From assembly GCA_031376995.1 (NCBI GenBank), contig JANMEO010000095.1:1-10205 (forward strand): DNA of 10,205 bases, in the 5' to 3' direction. Under the pieces are notes generated by a model. That model made no database searches. It was not told the DNA's origin and worked only from the letters and a program-made list of their open reading frames with translations. Below are positions 1 to 8,432 of the stretch, one piece after another. Position 1 is the first letter of the stretch. Every line of letters starts with the position of its first letter. This stretch comes from CANHBY01 sp031376995 (GTDB lineage: Bacteria > Pseudomonadota > Gammaproteobacteria > Burkholderiales > Burkholderiaceae_C). The position numbers were made by a program, and so were the translations under genes.

Positions 1-13
1 TGGGTCGATGGGT

Positions 14-104
14 CGTTTTGAGAATGGAGATGCAAGGCGTAAAGCACAGCGATACCATTTGGTATCGCGAGCATTTACAACGCCGCAGATCCGTTTTCAA
101 AACG
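14..104. repeat. Long imperfect inverted repeat (hairpin-forming)
   Basis: The arms are about 14-57 and 60-104 and meet at a 2-base centre. The inner part is perfect (GCGATACCA against TGGTATCGC). The outer part pairs with small bulges: GGCGT with ACGCC, and CGTTTTGA at the left end with the matching bases at the right end. The right end itself contains the small palindrome CGTTTTCAAAACG. I see no start or ribosome binding site that makes this coding. It resembles an intergenic interspersed hairpin or REP-like element. That class is inferred from shape only; family and function are unknown. Confidence 0.6.
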
Positions 105-117
105 GCTCAGCGATCCG

Positions 118-140
118 GCATCTTCAGTTCCGAGGGGTAT
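118..140 (+). repeat. Dispersed 28-bp repeat, copy 1
   Basis: It carries the core GCATCTTCAGTTCCGAG followed by GGGTAT. The ACACA that precedes the core in the other three copies is missing here. It starts about 14 bases after the long hairpin ends. Confidence 0.7.
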
Positions 141-401
141 ATTGGTGGTTGGCAGGCTTCGATCAAACCCTACAGGTAGTGTCCCTGGTTTATCGCAAAT
201 CCTTAATGCGATTGAGGTGCCAACCAACAAATCCCGTCAGGGACAGCGACTTAAAGTCGCAATCAAGTCCGAATGTACGGGTGCAATCTTTACCTTTGAA
301 CCATCATGAATTGAAGACTTGGCAAACCGGGGGCGTCCATGTGCGACAGAACCGGAGTCTGCATTTAAGCCGGTACCTGTTTGGGGGGGGCTGAGTGCTT
401 G

Positions 402-427
402 ACCTCTCGGAACTGAAGATGCTGTGT
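402..427 (-). repeat. Dispersed 28-bp repeat, copy 2 (inverted)
   Basis: Read on the minus strand it is ACACA plus the core GCATCTTCAGTTCCGAG plus AGGT. It is in opposite orientation to copy 1 and lies about 85 bases upstream of the suf operator. Confidence 0.7.
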
Positions 428-509
428 TGGCAACTCACGGCGATTGGAATGGCCCTACTGTTAGCCGCAGTTTTGGGCAAGGACCCCCTCAAATCTCTAC
501 TCACCGCCT

Positions 510-534
510 ATACTTGACTAAATTACTCAAGTAT
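510..534. promoter_or_regulatory. IscR type-1 operator upstream of the suf operon
   Basis: This is a 25-base near-palindrome with left half ATACTTGACT, central AAAT and right half TACTCAAGTAT. It fits the known type-1 IscR consensus (ATASYYGACTRWWWYAGTCRRSTAT) at every position except one: the G of the right-half AGTC is C here. The known type-1 site is bound by [2Fe-2S]-IscR and usually mediates repression when clusters are plentiful. Because the site covers a TTGACT -35-like box, I infer that binding would block polymerase and that the operon is induced when clusters run short. No iscR gene lies in the window, so the regulator must be encoded elsewhere. Confidence 0.8.
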
Positions 535-541
535 CCATTCT
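514..541 (+). promoter_or_regulatory. Candidate suf operon promoter within the IscR site
   Basis: TTGACT (514-519) matches five of six bases of a sigma-70 -35 box. With a 16-base spacer the -10 would be CATTCT (536-541), which is weak and consistent with a regulated promoter. An alternative -10-like TATACT lies at 509-514 but has no good -35 upstream. The transcription start is not determined. Confidence 0.35.
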
Positions 542-689
542 GACAAGAGGGTTTTCACTGTAACCGCCCCAAAGCGGACAACGCCATGCCACCGGTTGGT
601 TGAAAACGAATTGAACGGATCCAAAGGCATTTTGTGATGTGTCTTCTGCGGTTTTCGGCGAGCACACTTTCGAACAGGGAGTTCAACAA
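542..689 (+). other. Leader region of the suf operon
   Basis: About 150 bases lie between the promoter region and the sufA start. A tiny stem is possible (CCGC and GCGG around position 570), but I recognise no riboswitch, leader peptide or gene. The ribosome binding site AGGGAG at 676-681 sits 8 bases before the ATG at 690. Confidence 0.4.
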
Positions 690-1069
690 ATGACCATGAC
701 ACTGACAGAACGGGCCGCCGCGCAGATCAGGCGCCAGCTCGACAAACGTGGCTCGGGCATCGCGCTGCGCATCGGCGTCAAGAACGTGGGTTGCACGGGC
801 CTGGCCCACACCTTCGAGCTGGCCGACGAGATTCGGCCCGGCGAACACAGCTTTCTGTCACAAGGCGTTCGCTTGTTTGTCAATGCCGAAAGCCTGCTGG
901 CTCTCGATGGCTCGCACATCGACTTCGTCACTGAAGGCCTCACGCAGCGCTTCAAATTTGACAACCCCAATGTGGACAGCGAGTGCGGATGCGGCGAGAG
1001 CTTCAATGTGAAGAAGCCCGGGACCGGCGCCGCAGTAGAGATATTGGACCGTCAGACCAAGGAAGCGCC

Positions 1070-1073
<4 letters not shown>
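690..1073 (+). CDS. sufA: SufA, A-type iron-sulfur carrier (HesB/IscA family)
   Basis: This is a 127-residue protein of normal length for the HesB/IscA family, cytoplasmic carriers that receive Fe-S clusters from a scaffold and hand them to apoproteins. The three invariant cysteines are present at Cys35 (VGCTG), Cys99 and Cys101 (ECGCGESF), the same numbering as E. coli IscA. I chose the ATG at 690 because AGGGAG lies 8 bases upstream and the family begins with a TLTxxAAxxI motif, here at residues 4-13. An in-frame ATG at 639 would add 17 residues with no family support. It is the first gene of the operon and its stop overlaps the sufB start (ATGA). By family it could also be called IscA-like; the suf context favours SufA. 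Confidence 0.93.
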
Positions 1074-2502
<1,429 letters not shown>

Positions 2503-2506
<4 letters not shown>

Positions 2507-3312
2507 TCAACCCCAATAGCCCGGTATTGCTGCAAGTGCGTGGCCTGTGCGCTAGCGTCAATGGCATCGGCATGCTCAAAGGGCTGGACTTCACTGTGCG
2601 CCGCGGTGAGGTGCATGCCATCATGGGTCCTAACGGCTCGGGCAAGAGCACCTTTGCCAAGATTCTAGCGGGCCACAAGGCCTACACGGTGACCGCAGGC
2701 ACGGTCGAGTTTGAAGGCCAGGACCTGCTGGCGCTGGCTCCAGAGGCGCGCGCCCTGGCAGGCGTTTTTCTCGGCTTCCAGTACCCGATTGAAATCCCCG
2801 GCGTAGCCAACAGCCAGTTTTTGCGCCTGAGCTACAACACGATGCAAGCCCAGCGCGGTAGGGAGGAACTGGACCCGCTGGAATTCGACGACTTTGTGCG
2901 CGAAAAGATGAAGCTGCTAGAGATGAACCCAGATTTTCTGGGGCGCAGCGTCAACGAAGGCTTCTCGGGCGGCGAGAAAAAGCGCAATGAAATCCTGCAG
3001 ATGGCCCTGCTGGAGCCGCGCCTGGCTTTGCTGGACGAGACTGATTCCGGCCTGGACATTGATGCGCTGCGCATTGTGTCGCAGGGTGTGAACCAACTCA
3101 TCAACTCCGACAACGCTGTGGTTCTGGTCACACACTACCAACGGCTCTTGAACTACATCGTGCCCGATTATGTGCATGTGATGGGGGCCGGGCGCATCAT
3201 CAAGACAGGTGGCAAGGAACTTGCGCTGGAGCTTGAAAAACGCGGCTACGACTGGGTCAGCGCGGAGCATGAAGCAGCAGGTGGGGCGAGGGCTGAAGAG
3301 GTCAGCGCATGA
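2503..3312 (+). CDS. sufC: SufC, ATPase subunit of SufBCD
   Basis: This is a 269-residue ABC-type ATPase without membrane segments. SufC binds SufB and SufD, and ATP-driven dimerisation reshapes the scaffold. Visible motifs are Walker A GPNGSGKST (42-50), the Q-loop region FQYP (92-95), the ABC signature FSGGE (154-158), Walker B LALLDET (174-180) followed by the SufC-typical DSGLDIDAL, and the H-loop His211. The start overlaps the sufB stop (ATGA) and AAGGAG lies at 2490-2495. The tail after residue 255 is Ala/Glu-rich and a little longer than usual. Loss of function looks unlikely, since all catalytic motifs are intact. Confidence 0.97.
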
Positions 3313-4634
3313 GTACCGCCATCGCCCTTCGTGCGCCCGCAGTTGATCGCCTGAACAAGATGCTGGCTGACTGGCCGCTGCCAGCGCCGAGTTCATGGGC
3401 ACCCCTGAATGCCCTGCGCGACCAGGCGCACGCTACGTTGGGGGCGCTGGCCATGCCCACGCTGCGCGATGAAGCCTGGCGCTTTACCCATCTTGCGCCC
3501 CTGCACCACCACACGTTTGGGCCCGTGCGCCCGGACATCCGGTTGCAGCCTGCCGATATTGCCCATTTTTGCCTGGACGAGGCGGCTACCCGCTTGGTCT
3601 TTGTCGACGGTTTGTATGCGCCGGACTTGTCCAGCCCGGCGATGGATGACGGTGTTGTGGTGACCGACTTGAAGACCGCCTTAACGACCCATGCCGCAGC
3701 TCTGGAGGCCCACTTGGGCAGTCAGATGACATTGGGCGACAACGTTTTTGCCGCGCTCAATACCGCATTCATGCAAGACGCTTCGGTGCTGGTCGTGCCC
3801 CGCCATGTAGCCTTGGCCGCGCCAGTGCATCTGTTGTTTGTCGCCACACAAGCGGGTGCCGTGTGCCACCCACGTTGCCTGCTACTGGCCGAAGCCAGGT
3901 GCAGCATGACGCTGATTGAAGATTATGTCGCGCTGCAAGAAGCTGCCAAGCAGGCCTACTTTGTCAACCCGGTGACTGAGCTTGTGCTGGCCGACCAGGC
4001 CCAAGTCACCCATGTTCGCGTGCAGCGCGATGGACCACAATCGATTCACATCGGCAACAGTGCGGTGTCCGTAGGGCGCAAGGCCCACTACCAGTCGGTG
4101 AGCGTGGCACTGGGTGCACAGCTCTCGCGCTACAACCTGTGCGTGACGCTTGCCGAGGGCGCTGAATGCGCGCTCGGCGGGCTGGCGCTGATGGGCGGCA
4201 AGCAACTGGCCGACACCCACAGTTTTGTGGACCACGCCCAGCCGCACAGCACCAGCCGCCAGTTGCACAAGTGCATTGTGGATGGCAGCGCACGCGCCGT
4301 CTTCAATGGGCGCGTGATGGTGCGCACCGGTGCGCAGCACACCGACTCCCAGCAGTTCAGCCGCAATCTGCTGCTGAGCGAGCAGGCTCAGGTCGACACC
4401 CAGCCGCAACTGGAGATTTTTGCCGACGATGTGAAATGCACCCATGGCGCCACGATTGCCCAGCTCGATGCGGAAGAAGTGTTCTACCTGCAGAGCCGCG
4501 GCCTGCTTGAGAGCGCCGCGCGCCAGCTTCTGACCTATGCGTTCGGCGCCGAAATCATCGAGCGCATCCCCGTGGCATCGCTCAAGCGCCAGCTTCAACA
4601 GCGCATGCAGGCGCAAACCAGCAGCCAGCCATGA
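3309..4634 (+). CDS. sufD: SufD, Fe-S scaffold partner of SufB
   Basis: The 441-residue protein is a little longer than E. coli SufD (423). SufD pairs with SufB through the beta-helix and is required for iron acquisition by the scaffold. The C-terminal half carries the family hallmarks FNGRV (332-336) and KCTHGAT (376-382). His379 corresponds to the functionally important E. coli His360, and the SRGL sequence follows, as it does in SufB. The N-terminal third is variable, as expected in the family. The start overlaps the sufC stop by four bases and the stop overlaps the sufS start in the same way, so translation is probably coupled on both sides. Confidence 0.95.
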   Translation: MSTAIALRAPAVDRLNKMLADWPLPAPSSWAPLNALRDQAHATLGALAMPTLRDEAWRFTHLAPLHHHTFGPVRPDIRLQPADIAHFCLDEAATRLVFVDGLYAPDLSSPAMDDGVVVTDLKTALTTHAAALEAHLGSQMTLGDNVFAALNTAFMQDASVLVVPRHVALAAPVHLLFVATQAGAVCHPRCLLLAEARCSMTLIEDYVALQEAAKQAYFVNPVTELVLADQAQVTHVRVQRDGPQSIHIGNSAVSVGRKAHYQSVSVALGAQLSRYNLCVTLAEGAECALGGLALMGGKQLADTHSFVDHAQPHSTSRQLHKCIVDGSARAVFNGRVMVRTGAQHTDSQQFSRNLLLSEQAQVDTQPQLEIFADDVKCTHGATIAQLDAEEVFYLQSRGLLESAARQLLTYAFGAEIIERIPVASLKRQLQQRMQAQTSSQP

Positions 4635-5893
4635 ACGCCCGCCAATCCGATATGAGCCCGGCTGTACTCATGCCTGCCTTCGATGTCGAGCGCGTGCGTA
4701 CCGACTTTCCCATCCTGCAAATGGCGGTCGAAGGCAAGGCACTGGTCTATTTGGACAACGCCGCATCGAGCCAAATGCCGCAGCCTGTCATAGACCGCTT
4801 GTTGCGCTACCAGAGCACGGAGCACGCCAACATCCACCGCGCGGTGCACACCCTGTCTGAGCGGGCGACCGCCGCCTACGAGGAAGCGCGCGTCAAGTTG
4901 CAGCGTTTCATCAACGCACCCGACGAGCGCGAGGTGATTTTCACCAGCGGCACCACCGACGCCATCAACCTGGTCATGCAAGGCTACGGCCGCAAGTTCG
5001 TCAAAGCTGGTGACGAGATTATTTTGACCACGCTGGAGCACCACTCCAACATCGTGCCGTGGCAGATGCTGGCCGAAGAAACTGGCGCCATCATCCGCGT
5101 GTTGCCGATCAACGACGCCGGCGAGTTGTGCCTGGATGAGTTCGAGTCGATGCTCAACGCGCGCACCAAACTGGTCGGCGTGAGCCATGTTTCCAATGCG
5201 CTGGGCAGCATCAACCCGGTCAAGCGGATGATTTCGCTGGCGCACGAGCGCGGCGTTCGGGTGTTGATTGATGGGGCGCAGGCCGCTCCACACTTGGCCG
5301 TTGACGTGCAGGACCTCGACTGCGACTTCTACGCTTTTTCGGGCCATAAGCTGTGCGGGCCGACCGGTATCGGCGTGCTTTACGGCAAGGCTGAGCTGCT
5401 TGAAAAAATGCAGCCCTTCAAGGGTGGTGGCGACATGATCTTGTCGGTGTCGTTCGAGAAGACGGTTTACAACACGATTCCCTACAAGTTCGAAGCCGGC
5501 ACGCCGCCGATTGCCGCGGCCATCGGCCTTGGTGCAGCGGTCGATTACCTGTCGGCCATCGGCATGGACGCCATTGCCCGCCATGAGCACGCACTGCTGC
5601 AGTACGCCACCACTCAGCTCAGCGCGCTGCCCGGCCTTCGCCTCATCGGCACGGCCCAAGACAAGGCGGCGGTGCTGTCCTTCACGCTGGACGGCATCCA
5701 CCCGCATGATGTGGGCACGTTGTTGAATCAGGACGGCATTGCGGTGCGCACCGGCCACCATTGCGCACAGCCGGTGATGACGCGCTTCAAGGTGCCTGCC
5801 ACCACGCGCGCCTCGTTTGCTTTTTACAACAACATGGCGGAAGTCGATGCGCTGGTGGCAGGCCTGCGCAGCGTGCAGACCCTGTTTGCCTGA
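4631..5893 (+). CDS. sufS: SufS, group II cysteine desulfurase
   Basis: The 420-residue PLP enzyme converts L-cysteine to alanine and holds the sulfur as a persulfide. Key residues are visible: the EHHSN motif with His137/His138 near the cofactor, Asp214 and Gln217 in DGAQA, the PLP-binding Lys240 in SGHKLCGPTG, and the persulfide-forming Cys378 in RTGHHCAQP. The short loop around this cysteine marks a group II (SufS-type) rather than IscS-type enzyme. Such enzymes need a partner to withdraw sulfur, and the next gene encodes SufU, not SufE. The ATG overlaps the sufD stop (ATGA). About 15 extra residues precede the usual FDVERVRTDFP start, so an internal ATG at residue 8 or 14 is possible. Confidence 0.96.
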   Translation: MNARQSDMSPAVLMPAFDVERVRTDFPILQMAVEGKALVYLDNAASSQMPQPVIDRLLRYQSTEHANIHRAVHTLSERATAAYEEARVKLQRFINAPDEREVIFTSGTTDAINLVMQGYGRKFVKAGDEIILTTLEHHSNIVPWQMLAEETGAIIRVLPINDAGELCLDEFESMLNARTKLVGVSHVSNALGSINPVKRMISLAHERGVRVLIDGAQAAPHLAVDVQDLDCDFYAFSGHKLCGPTGIGVLYGKAELLEKMQPFKGGGDMILSVSFEKTVYNTIPYKFEAGTPPIAAAIGLGAAVDYLSAIGMDAIARHEHALLQYATTQLSALPGLRLIGTAQDKAAVLSFTLDGIHPHDVGTLLNQDGIAVRTGHHCAQPVMTRFKVPATTRASFAFYNNMAEVDALVAGLRSVQTLFA

Positions 5894-6342
5894 TGGCTGA
5901 CTACAAAGCGCTCTACCAGGAAGTCATCCTGGACCACAACAAAAAGCCGCGCAACTACGGCATGCTGGAACATCCCAGCCACCATGCTGAGGGCCACAAC
6001 CCGCTATGCGGCGACCACCTGAGCGTGGCGCTGCATCTGCAGGGCGAAGCCATAGAGCAGATCGCGTTCCACGGCGAATCCTGCGCGATTTGCAAGGCGT
6101 CGGCCTCGATGATGACGGCTGCCGTGAAGGGCAAGACGCGCGAGCAGGCCCAGGCGCTGACCCATGAATTCCTGGCCATGGCCACCGGCAAGTTGGACCT
6201 GAGCCAGCCCAACCAGATCGGGCGGCTGGCGGTCTTTGCCGGCATGCGCGACTTGCCCACGCGCGTCAAATGCGCAATTCTGCCTTGGCATACCTTGCTG
6301 GCGGCTTTCAGTTCGCAAGGCACGACCAGCACGGAATCATGA
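5893..6342 (+). CDS. sufU: SufU, Zn-dependent sulfur acceptor for SufS (IscU/NifU-N family)
   Basis: This 149-residue protein is of the SufU branch of the IscU fold. Cys39 and Asp41 (NPLCGD), Cys64 (GESCAICKAS) and Cys127 (RVKCAILPW) match the ligands that in Bacillus SufU bind zinc and receive the persulfide from SufS. An additional Cys67 is present. The extra segment between the second and third ligand (about residues 100-125, ending RDLPTRVKC) is typical of SufU and absent from IscU. The ATG at 5893 shares one base with the sufS stop (TGATG), and the protein starts with the family motif LYQEVILDHNKKPRN. The first eight residues and the Ser/Thr-rich tail are unremarkable. Its place beside sufS and the absence of sufE imply that it is the SufS partner here. 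Confidence 0.94.
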   Translation: MADYKALYQEVILDHNKKPRNYGMLEHPSHHAEGHNPLCGDHLSVALHLQGEAIEQIAFHGESCAICKASASMMTAAVKGKTREQAQALTHEFLAMATGKLDLSQPNQIGRLAVFAGMRDLPTRVKCAILPWHTLLAAFSSQGTTSTES

Positions 6343-6350
6343 AATTTTTC

Positions 6351-6357
6351 AGGAGGT
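6351..6357 (+). promoter_or_regulatory. Perfect Shine-Dalgarno site for nfu
   Basis: AGGAGGT lies a few bases before the ATG at 6362 in the 19-base gap after sufU. It is the strongest ribosome binding site in the operon and fixes the nfu start. It suggests nfu is translated independently of the coupled upstream genes. Confidence 0.75.
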
Positions 6358-6361
6358 CAGC

Positions 6362-6922
6362 ATGCCCAAAATTGCAGAAATAGTTGACACGCCGAACCCC
6401 AATGCCGTCAAGTTCACCTTACATGAGCCGCTGACCTGGGGCGTCTCGCATTCGTATGAAAATGCAGGGCAGGCCAAGGACGACCCGCTGGGGTCTGCGT
6501 TGTTCGCCATTCCCCATGTGAGCAATGTGTTTTTTGTCGACCGCTGGCTCACCGTCACACAAGACGGTGGTGCCGACTGGCCTGAGTTGGTCCGCCTCAT
6601 CGCCACGCCACTGCGCGCTGCGCCTGCAGCCGCAGCGCAGTCGGCTGCGGCTGTGTTTTCAGCCCGTGCTTCGATCGCCAACCTCAGCAAGCAAGACCAG
6701 GCGCGCCTGGAGGCTATTTGCGACTTGCTCAATGAACGTATCCGCCCCGCGCTGAAAGCTGATGGCGGTGACCTGCATGTGGTGGGCTTAGCCGGCAATT
6801 ACCTCAGCATCCACTACCAGGGCGCCTGTGGCAGTTGCCCCAGCTCCATTTCCGGCACGCTGGGCGCCATTCAGAACCTGGTGCGCACCATTGAGCCTGA
6901 GCTTGAGGTGGTGGCAGTTTAG
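6362..6922 (+). CDS. nfu: Two-domain Nfu-type Fe-S carrier
   Basis: The 186-residue protein has an N-terminal Nfu_N-like domain (about 3-85, starting with the typical DTPNPNAVKFTL), an Ala-rich linker (86-103) and a C-terminal NifU-like domain (about 110-186). The latter carries the cluster-binding CxxC pair Cys156 and Cys159 (GACGSCPSS), preceded by RPALKADGGD. Proteins of this layout resemble mitochondrial NFU1 and take clusters from the main scaffold to client enzymes. It is not E. coli NfuA, whose N-terminal domain is A-type. The start is set by AGGAGGT just upstream; an open frame extending back to 6236 overlaps sufU and is rejected. As the last gene of the suf cluster it probably serves in cluster delivery. 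Confidence 0.92.
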   Translation: MPKIAEIVDTPNPNAVKFTLHEPLTWGVSHSYENAGQAKDDPLGSALFAIPHVSNVFFVDRWLTVTQDGGADWPELVRLIATPLRAAPAAAAQSAAAVFSARASIANLSKQDQARLEAICDLLNERIRPALKADGGDLHVVGLAGNYLSIHYQGACGSCPSSISGTLGAIQNLVRTIEPELEVVAV

Positions 6923-6941
6923 ACGGCCTGGGCCCTCTCAA

Positions 6942-6961
6942 GGGTGCCATGCCCGGCACCC
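6942..6961 (+). terminator. Possible weak terminator or attenuator between nfu and serA
   Basis: GGGTGCC (6942-6948) and GGCACCC (6955-6961) form a perfect 7-bp GC-rich stem with a 6-base loop. The sequence after it is pyrimidine-rich (TTCTTCCTACTCTTT) but lacks a clean T run. It may end part of the suf transcript or let partial read-through into serA. Confidence 0.4.
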
Positions 6962-6992
6962 AAATTCTTCCTACTCTTTCCAAAGGTTCGCC

Positions 6993-8255
6993 ATGCAAAC
7001 CCCCGCTTCTGAAACCCTTAGCCTCCCGCCCAAAACCTCCACCGACAAGAACAAGATCAAATTCTTGTTGCTCGAAGGCATCCACCCCTCCGCAGTCCAG
7101 CTGCTGCAGGCTGCCGGCTACTCGCAAATCGAGTGTTTACCGGGCTCGCTGGACGGTGCTGAATTGAAAGCCAAAATGGCAGATGTGCATTTTATGGGCA
7201 TCCGTTCGCGCACCCAGCTCACCGCCGAGGTACTCGTCCACGCCAGCAAGCTCGCTGCCGTCGGTTGCTTTTGCATTGGTACCAACCAGGTGGACCTGGA
7301 TGCCGCGCGTGAGCGGGGCATTGCCGTATTCAATGCGCCGTATTCCAATACCCGTTCGGTGGCCGAACTGGTGCTTGCCGAGGCCATTTTGTTGATGCGC
7401 GGTGTGCCTGAAAAAAGTGCCATGGCGCATCGAGGCGGCTGGCTCAAGTCGGCCAACCACGCGTTCGAGATTCGGGGCAAGACACTGGGCATTGTGGGCT
7501 ACGGTGCCATAGGTTCGCAGCTCTCGGTGCTGGCCGAATCCTTGGGCATGCGGGTGATTTTCTTTGACGTAGTGACTCGGCTGTCACTGGGCAACGCCCG
7601 CCAGGTACCTCGCCTGGAGGACTTGTTGACCCAGGCTGATGTGGTTACTTTGCATGTCCCCGAGACACCCTCCACGCAGGGCATGATGGGTGCGCCGGAG
7701 TTGGCGGTGATGAAGCCCGAGAGTGTGCTGATCAATGCCTCGCGCGGCACCGTGGTCGACATTCACGCGCTGGCGCAGGCCTTGCGGGAAAGGAAGCTGC
7801 TGGGCGCCGCCATTGACGTGTTCCCTTTGGAGCCTCAAAGCAACAACGATGTGTTTGAGTCTCCGCTGCGGGGTCTGGACAACGCCATCCTCACGCCGCA
7901 CATTGGCGGCTCGACGCTGGAGGCGCAAGAAAATATTGGCATTGAGGTGGCCGAAAAACTGATCAAGTACAGCGACAACGGCACCTCGACCTCCTCGGTC
8001 AACTTCCCTGAAGTTGCATTGCCGGCCCACCCCGGCAAGCACCGGTTGCTACACATTCACCGCAATGTGCCTGGCGTACTCTCTAGCATCAACCAGGTGT
8101 TCTCTGATAACCGCATCAACATTTCGGCGCAGTACCTGCAAACGCGTGACTCTCTAGGTTATGTGGTGATTGACATTGACTCGGCCCACTCAGAACTTGC
8201 GCTCGCCAAGCTAGCCAACGTGGAGGGAACCCTGCGCAGTAGGGTCTTATTCTGA
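6993..8255 (+). CDS. serA: D-3-phosphoglycerate dehydrogenase with ACT domain
   Basis: The 420-residue enzyme oxidises 3-phosphoglycerate with NAD, the first step of serine synthesis. The NAD-binding motif GYGAIG (169-174) is followed by Asp192. Catalytic residues are Arg251 (NASRGT), Glu280 (FPLEPQ) and His303 (TPHIGG). The C-terminal ACT domain (about 350-420) keeps the serine-binding residues His356, Asn358 and Asn376, at the same spacing as in E. coli, so feedback inhibition by serine is expected. It is the short E. coli type, about ten residues longer at the N terminus. The ATG at 6993 follows AAAGG at 6982-6986. The frame is open back to 6828, but that part overlaps nfu. It lies 70 bases after nfu on the same strand. 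Confidence 0.96.
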   Translation: MQTPASETLSLPPKTSTDKNKIKFLLLEGIHPSAVQLLQAAGYSQIECLPGSLDGAELKAKMADVHFMGIRSRTQLTAEVLVHASKLAAVGCFCIGTNQVDLDAARERGIAVFNAPYSNTRSVAELVLAEAILLMRGVPEKSAMAHRGGWLKSANHAFEIRGKTLGIVGYGAIGSQLSVLAESLGMRVIFFDVVTRLSLGNARQVPRLEDLLTQADVVTLHVPETPSTQGMMGAPELAVMKPESVLINASRGTVVDIHALAQALRERKLLGAAIDVFPLEPQSNNDVFESPLRGLDNAILTPHIGGSTLEAQENIGIEVAEKLIKYSDNGTSTSSVNFPEVALPAHPGKHRLLHIHRNVPGVLSSINQVFSDNRINISAQYLQTRDSLGYVVIDIDSAHSELALAKLANVEGTLRSRVLF

Positions 8256-8306
8256 TTGGGCCCCGACCTTGGCCAAACTCACTGAGACGGGGTATTGGGG
8301 CCCAAT
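8255..8306. terminator. Inverted repeat after the serA stop, possible terminator
   Basis: ATTGGGCCCC (8255-8264) and GGGGCCCAAT (8297-8306) are perfect complements separated by 32 bases. The repeat begins on the last base of the serA stop codon. The loop is long and there is no T run downstream, so a factor-independent terminator is uncertain. The position between convergent genes favours a role in 3' end formation. Confidence 0.35.
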
Positions 8307-8387
8307 GCGGTGTTTGCTGTTGCTCGATGTACCTGCAGATCACGTGAATGGGCGCACCGCCACACAAAGATGCAAGCTACGATGGCG

Positions 8388-8415
8388 ACACAGCATCTTC
8401 AGTCCTGAGGGGTAT
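8388..8415 (+). repeat. Dispersed 28-bp repeat, copy 3
   Basis: It contains ACACAGCATCTTCAG, then CCTGAGGGGTAT with two changes from the other copies. It lies in the 177-base gap between convergent serA and the small minus-strand gene. An AAGATGC at 8367-8373 can pair with GCATCTT at 8393-8399. Confidence 0.65.
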
Positions 8416-8432
8416 CCGCGTCGAGGCCCTGC

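Larger units (their letters stand above)
118..427. mobile_element. Candidate MITE-like or structured-RNA segment with no gene
   Basis: This roughly 310-base stretch is flanked by inward-facing copies of the same short repeat (118-140 on plus, 402-427 on minus), sharing the 17-base core GCATCTTCAGTTCCGAG. Between them are several inverted repeats. Positions 142-154 pair with 218-230 (12 of 13). TGTCCCTG at 180-187 pairs with CAGGGACA at 238-245. GCGACTT at 246-252 pairs with AAGTCGC at 254-260. ACCGG at 351-355 pairs with CCGGT at 370-374. An open frame runs through it on plus (8-394), but its translation has no recognisable domain. No target-site duplication is visible and the outer ends differ (the right copy begins ACACA, the left does not). 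It could be a MITE, a structured RNA, or two dispersed repeats that happen to face each other. Confidence 0.3.

Noticed and set aside
8..394. A 128-codon open frame on plus through the leading non-coding segment
   Set aside because: It runs through hairpins and a dispersed repeat copy, has no ribosome binding site, and its translation shows no domain or biased composition typical of a protein.
142..400. Group II intron fragment (a GTGCGAC-like sequence at 341)
   Set aside because: No domain V hairpin, intron 3' end or maturase sequence is visible.
118..427. Retron-like RNA, because inverted repeats flank a structured region
   Set aside because: No reverse transcriptase gene is present and the flanking repeats also occur singly elsewhere.
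395..517. A small GTG-started frame (40 residues) with a hydrophobic stretch, ending inside the IscR operator
   Set aside because: Its start region is repeat copy 2 and a G run, with no proper ribosome binding site. The hydrophobic stretch is short and could be chance. It is too weak to call a gene.
4595..5761. Long open frame on minus antisense to sufS
   Set aside because: sufS is unmistakable on the plus strand. The antisense frame reflects the high GC content and has no family features.
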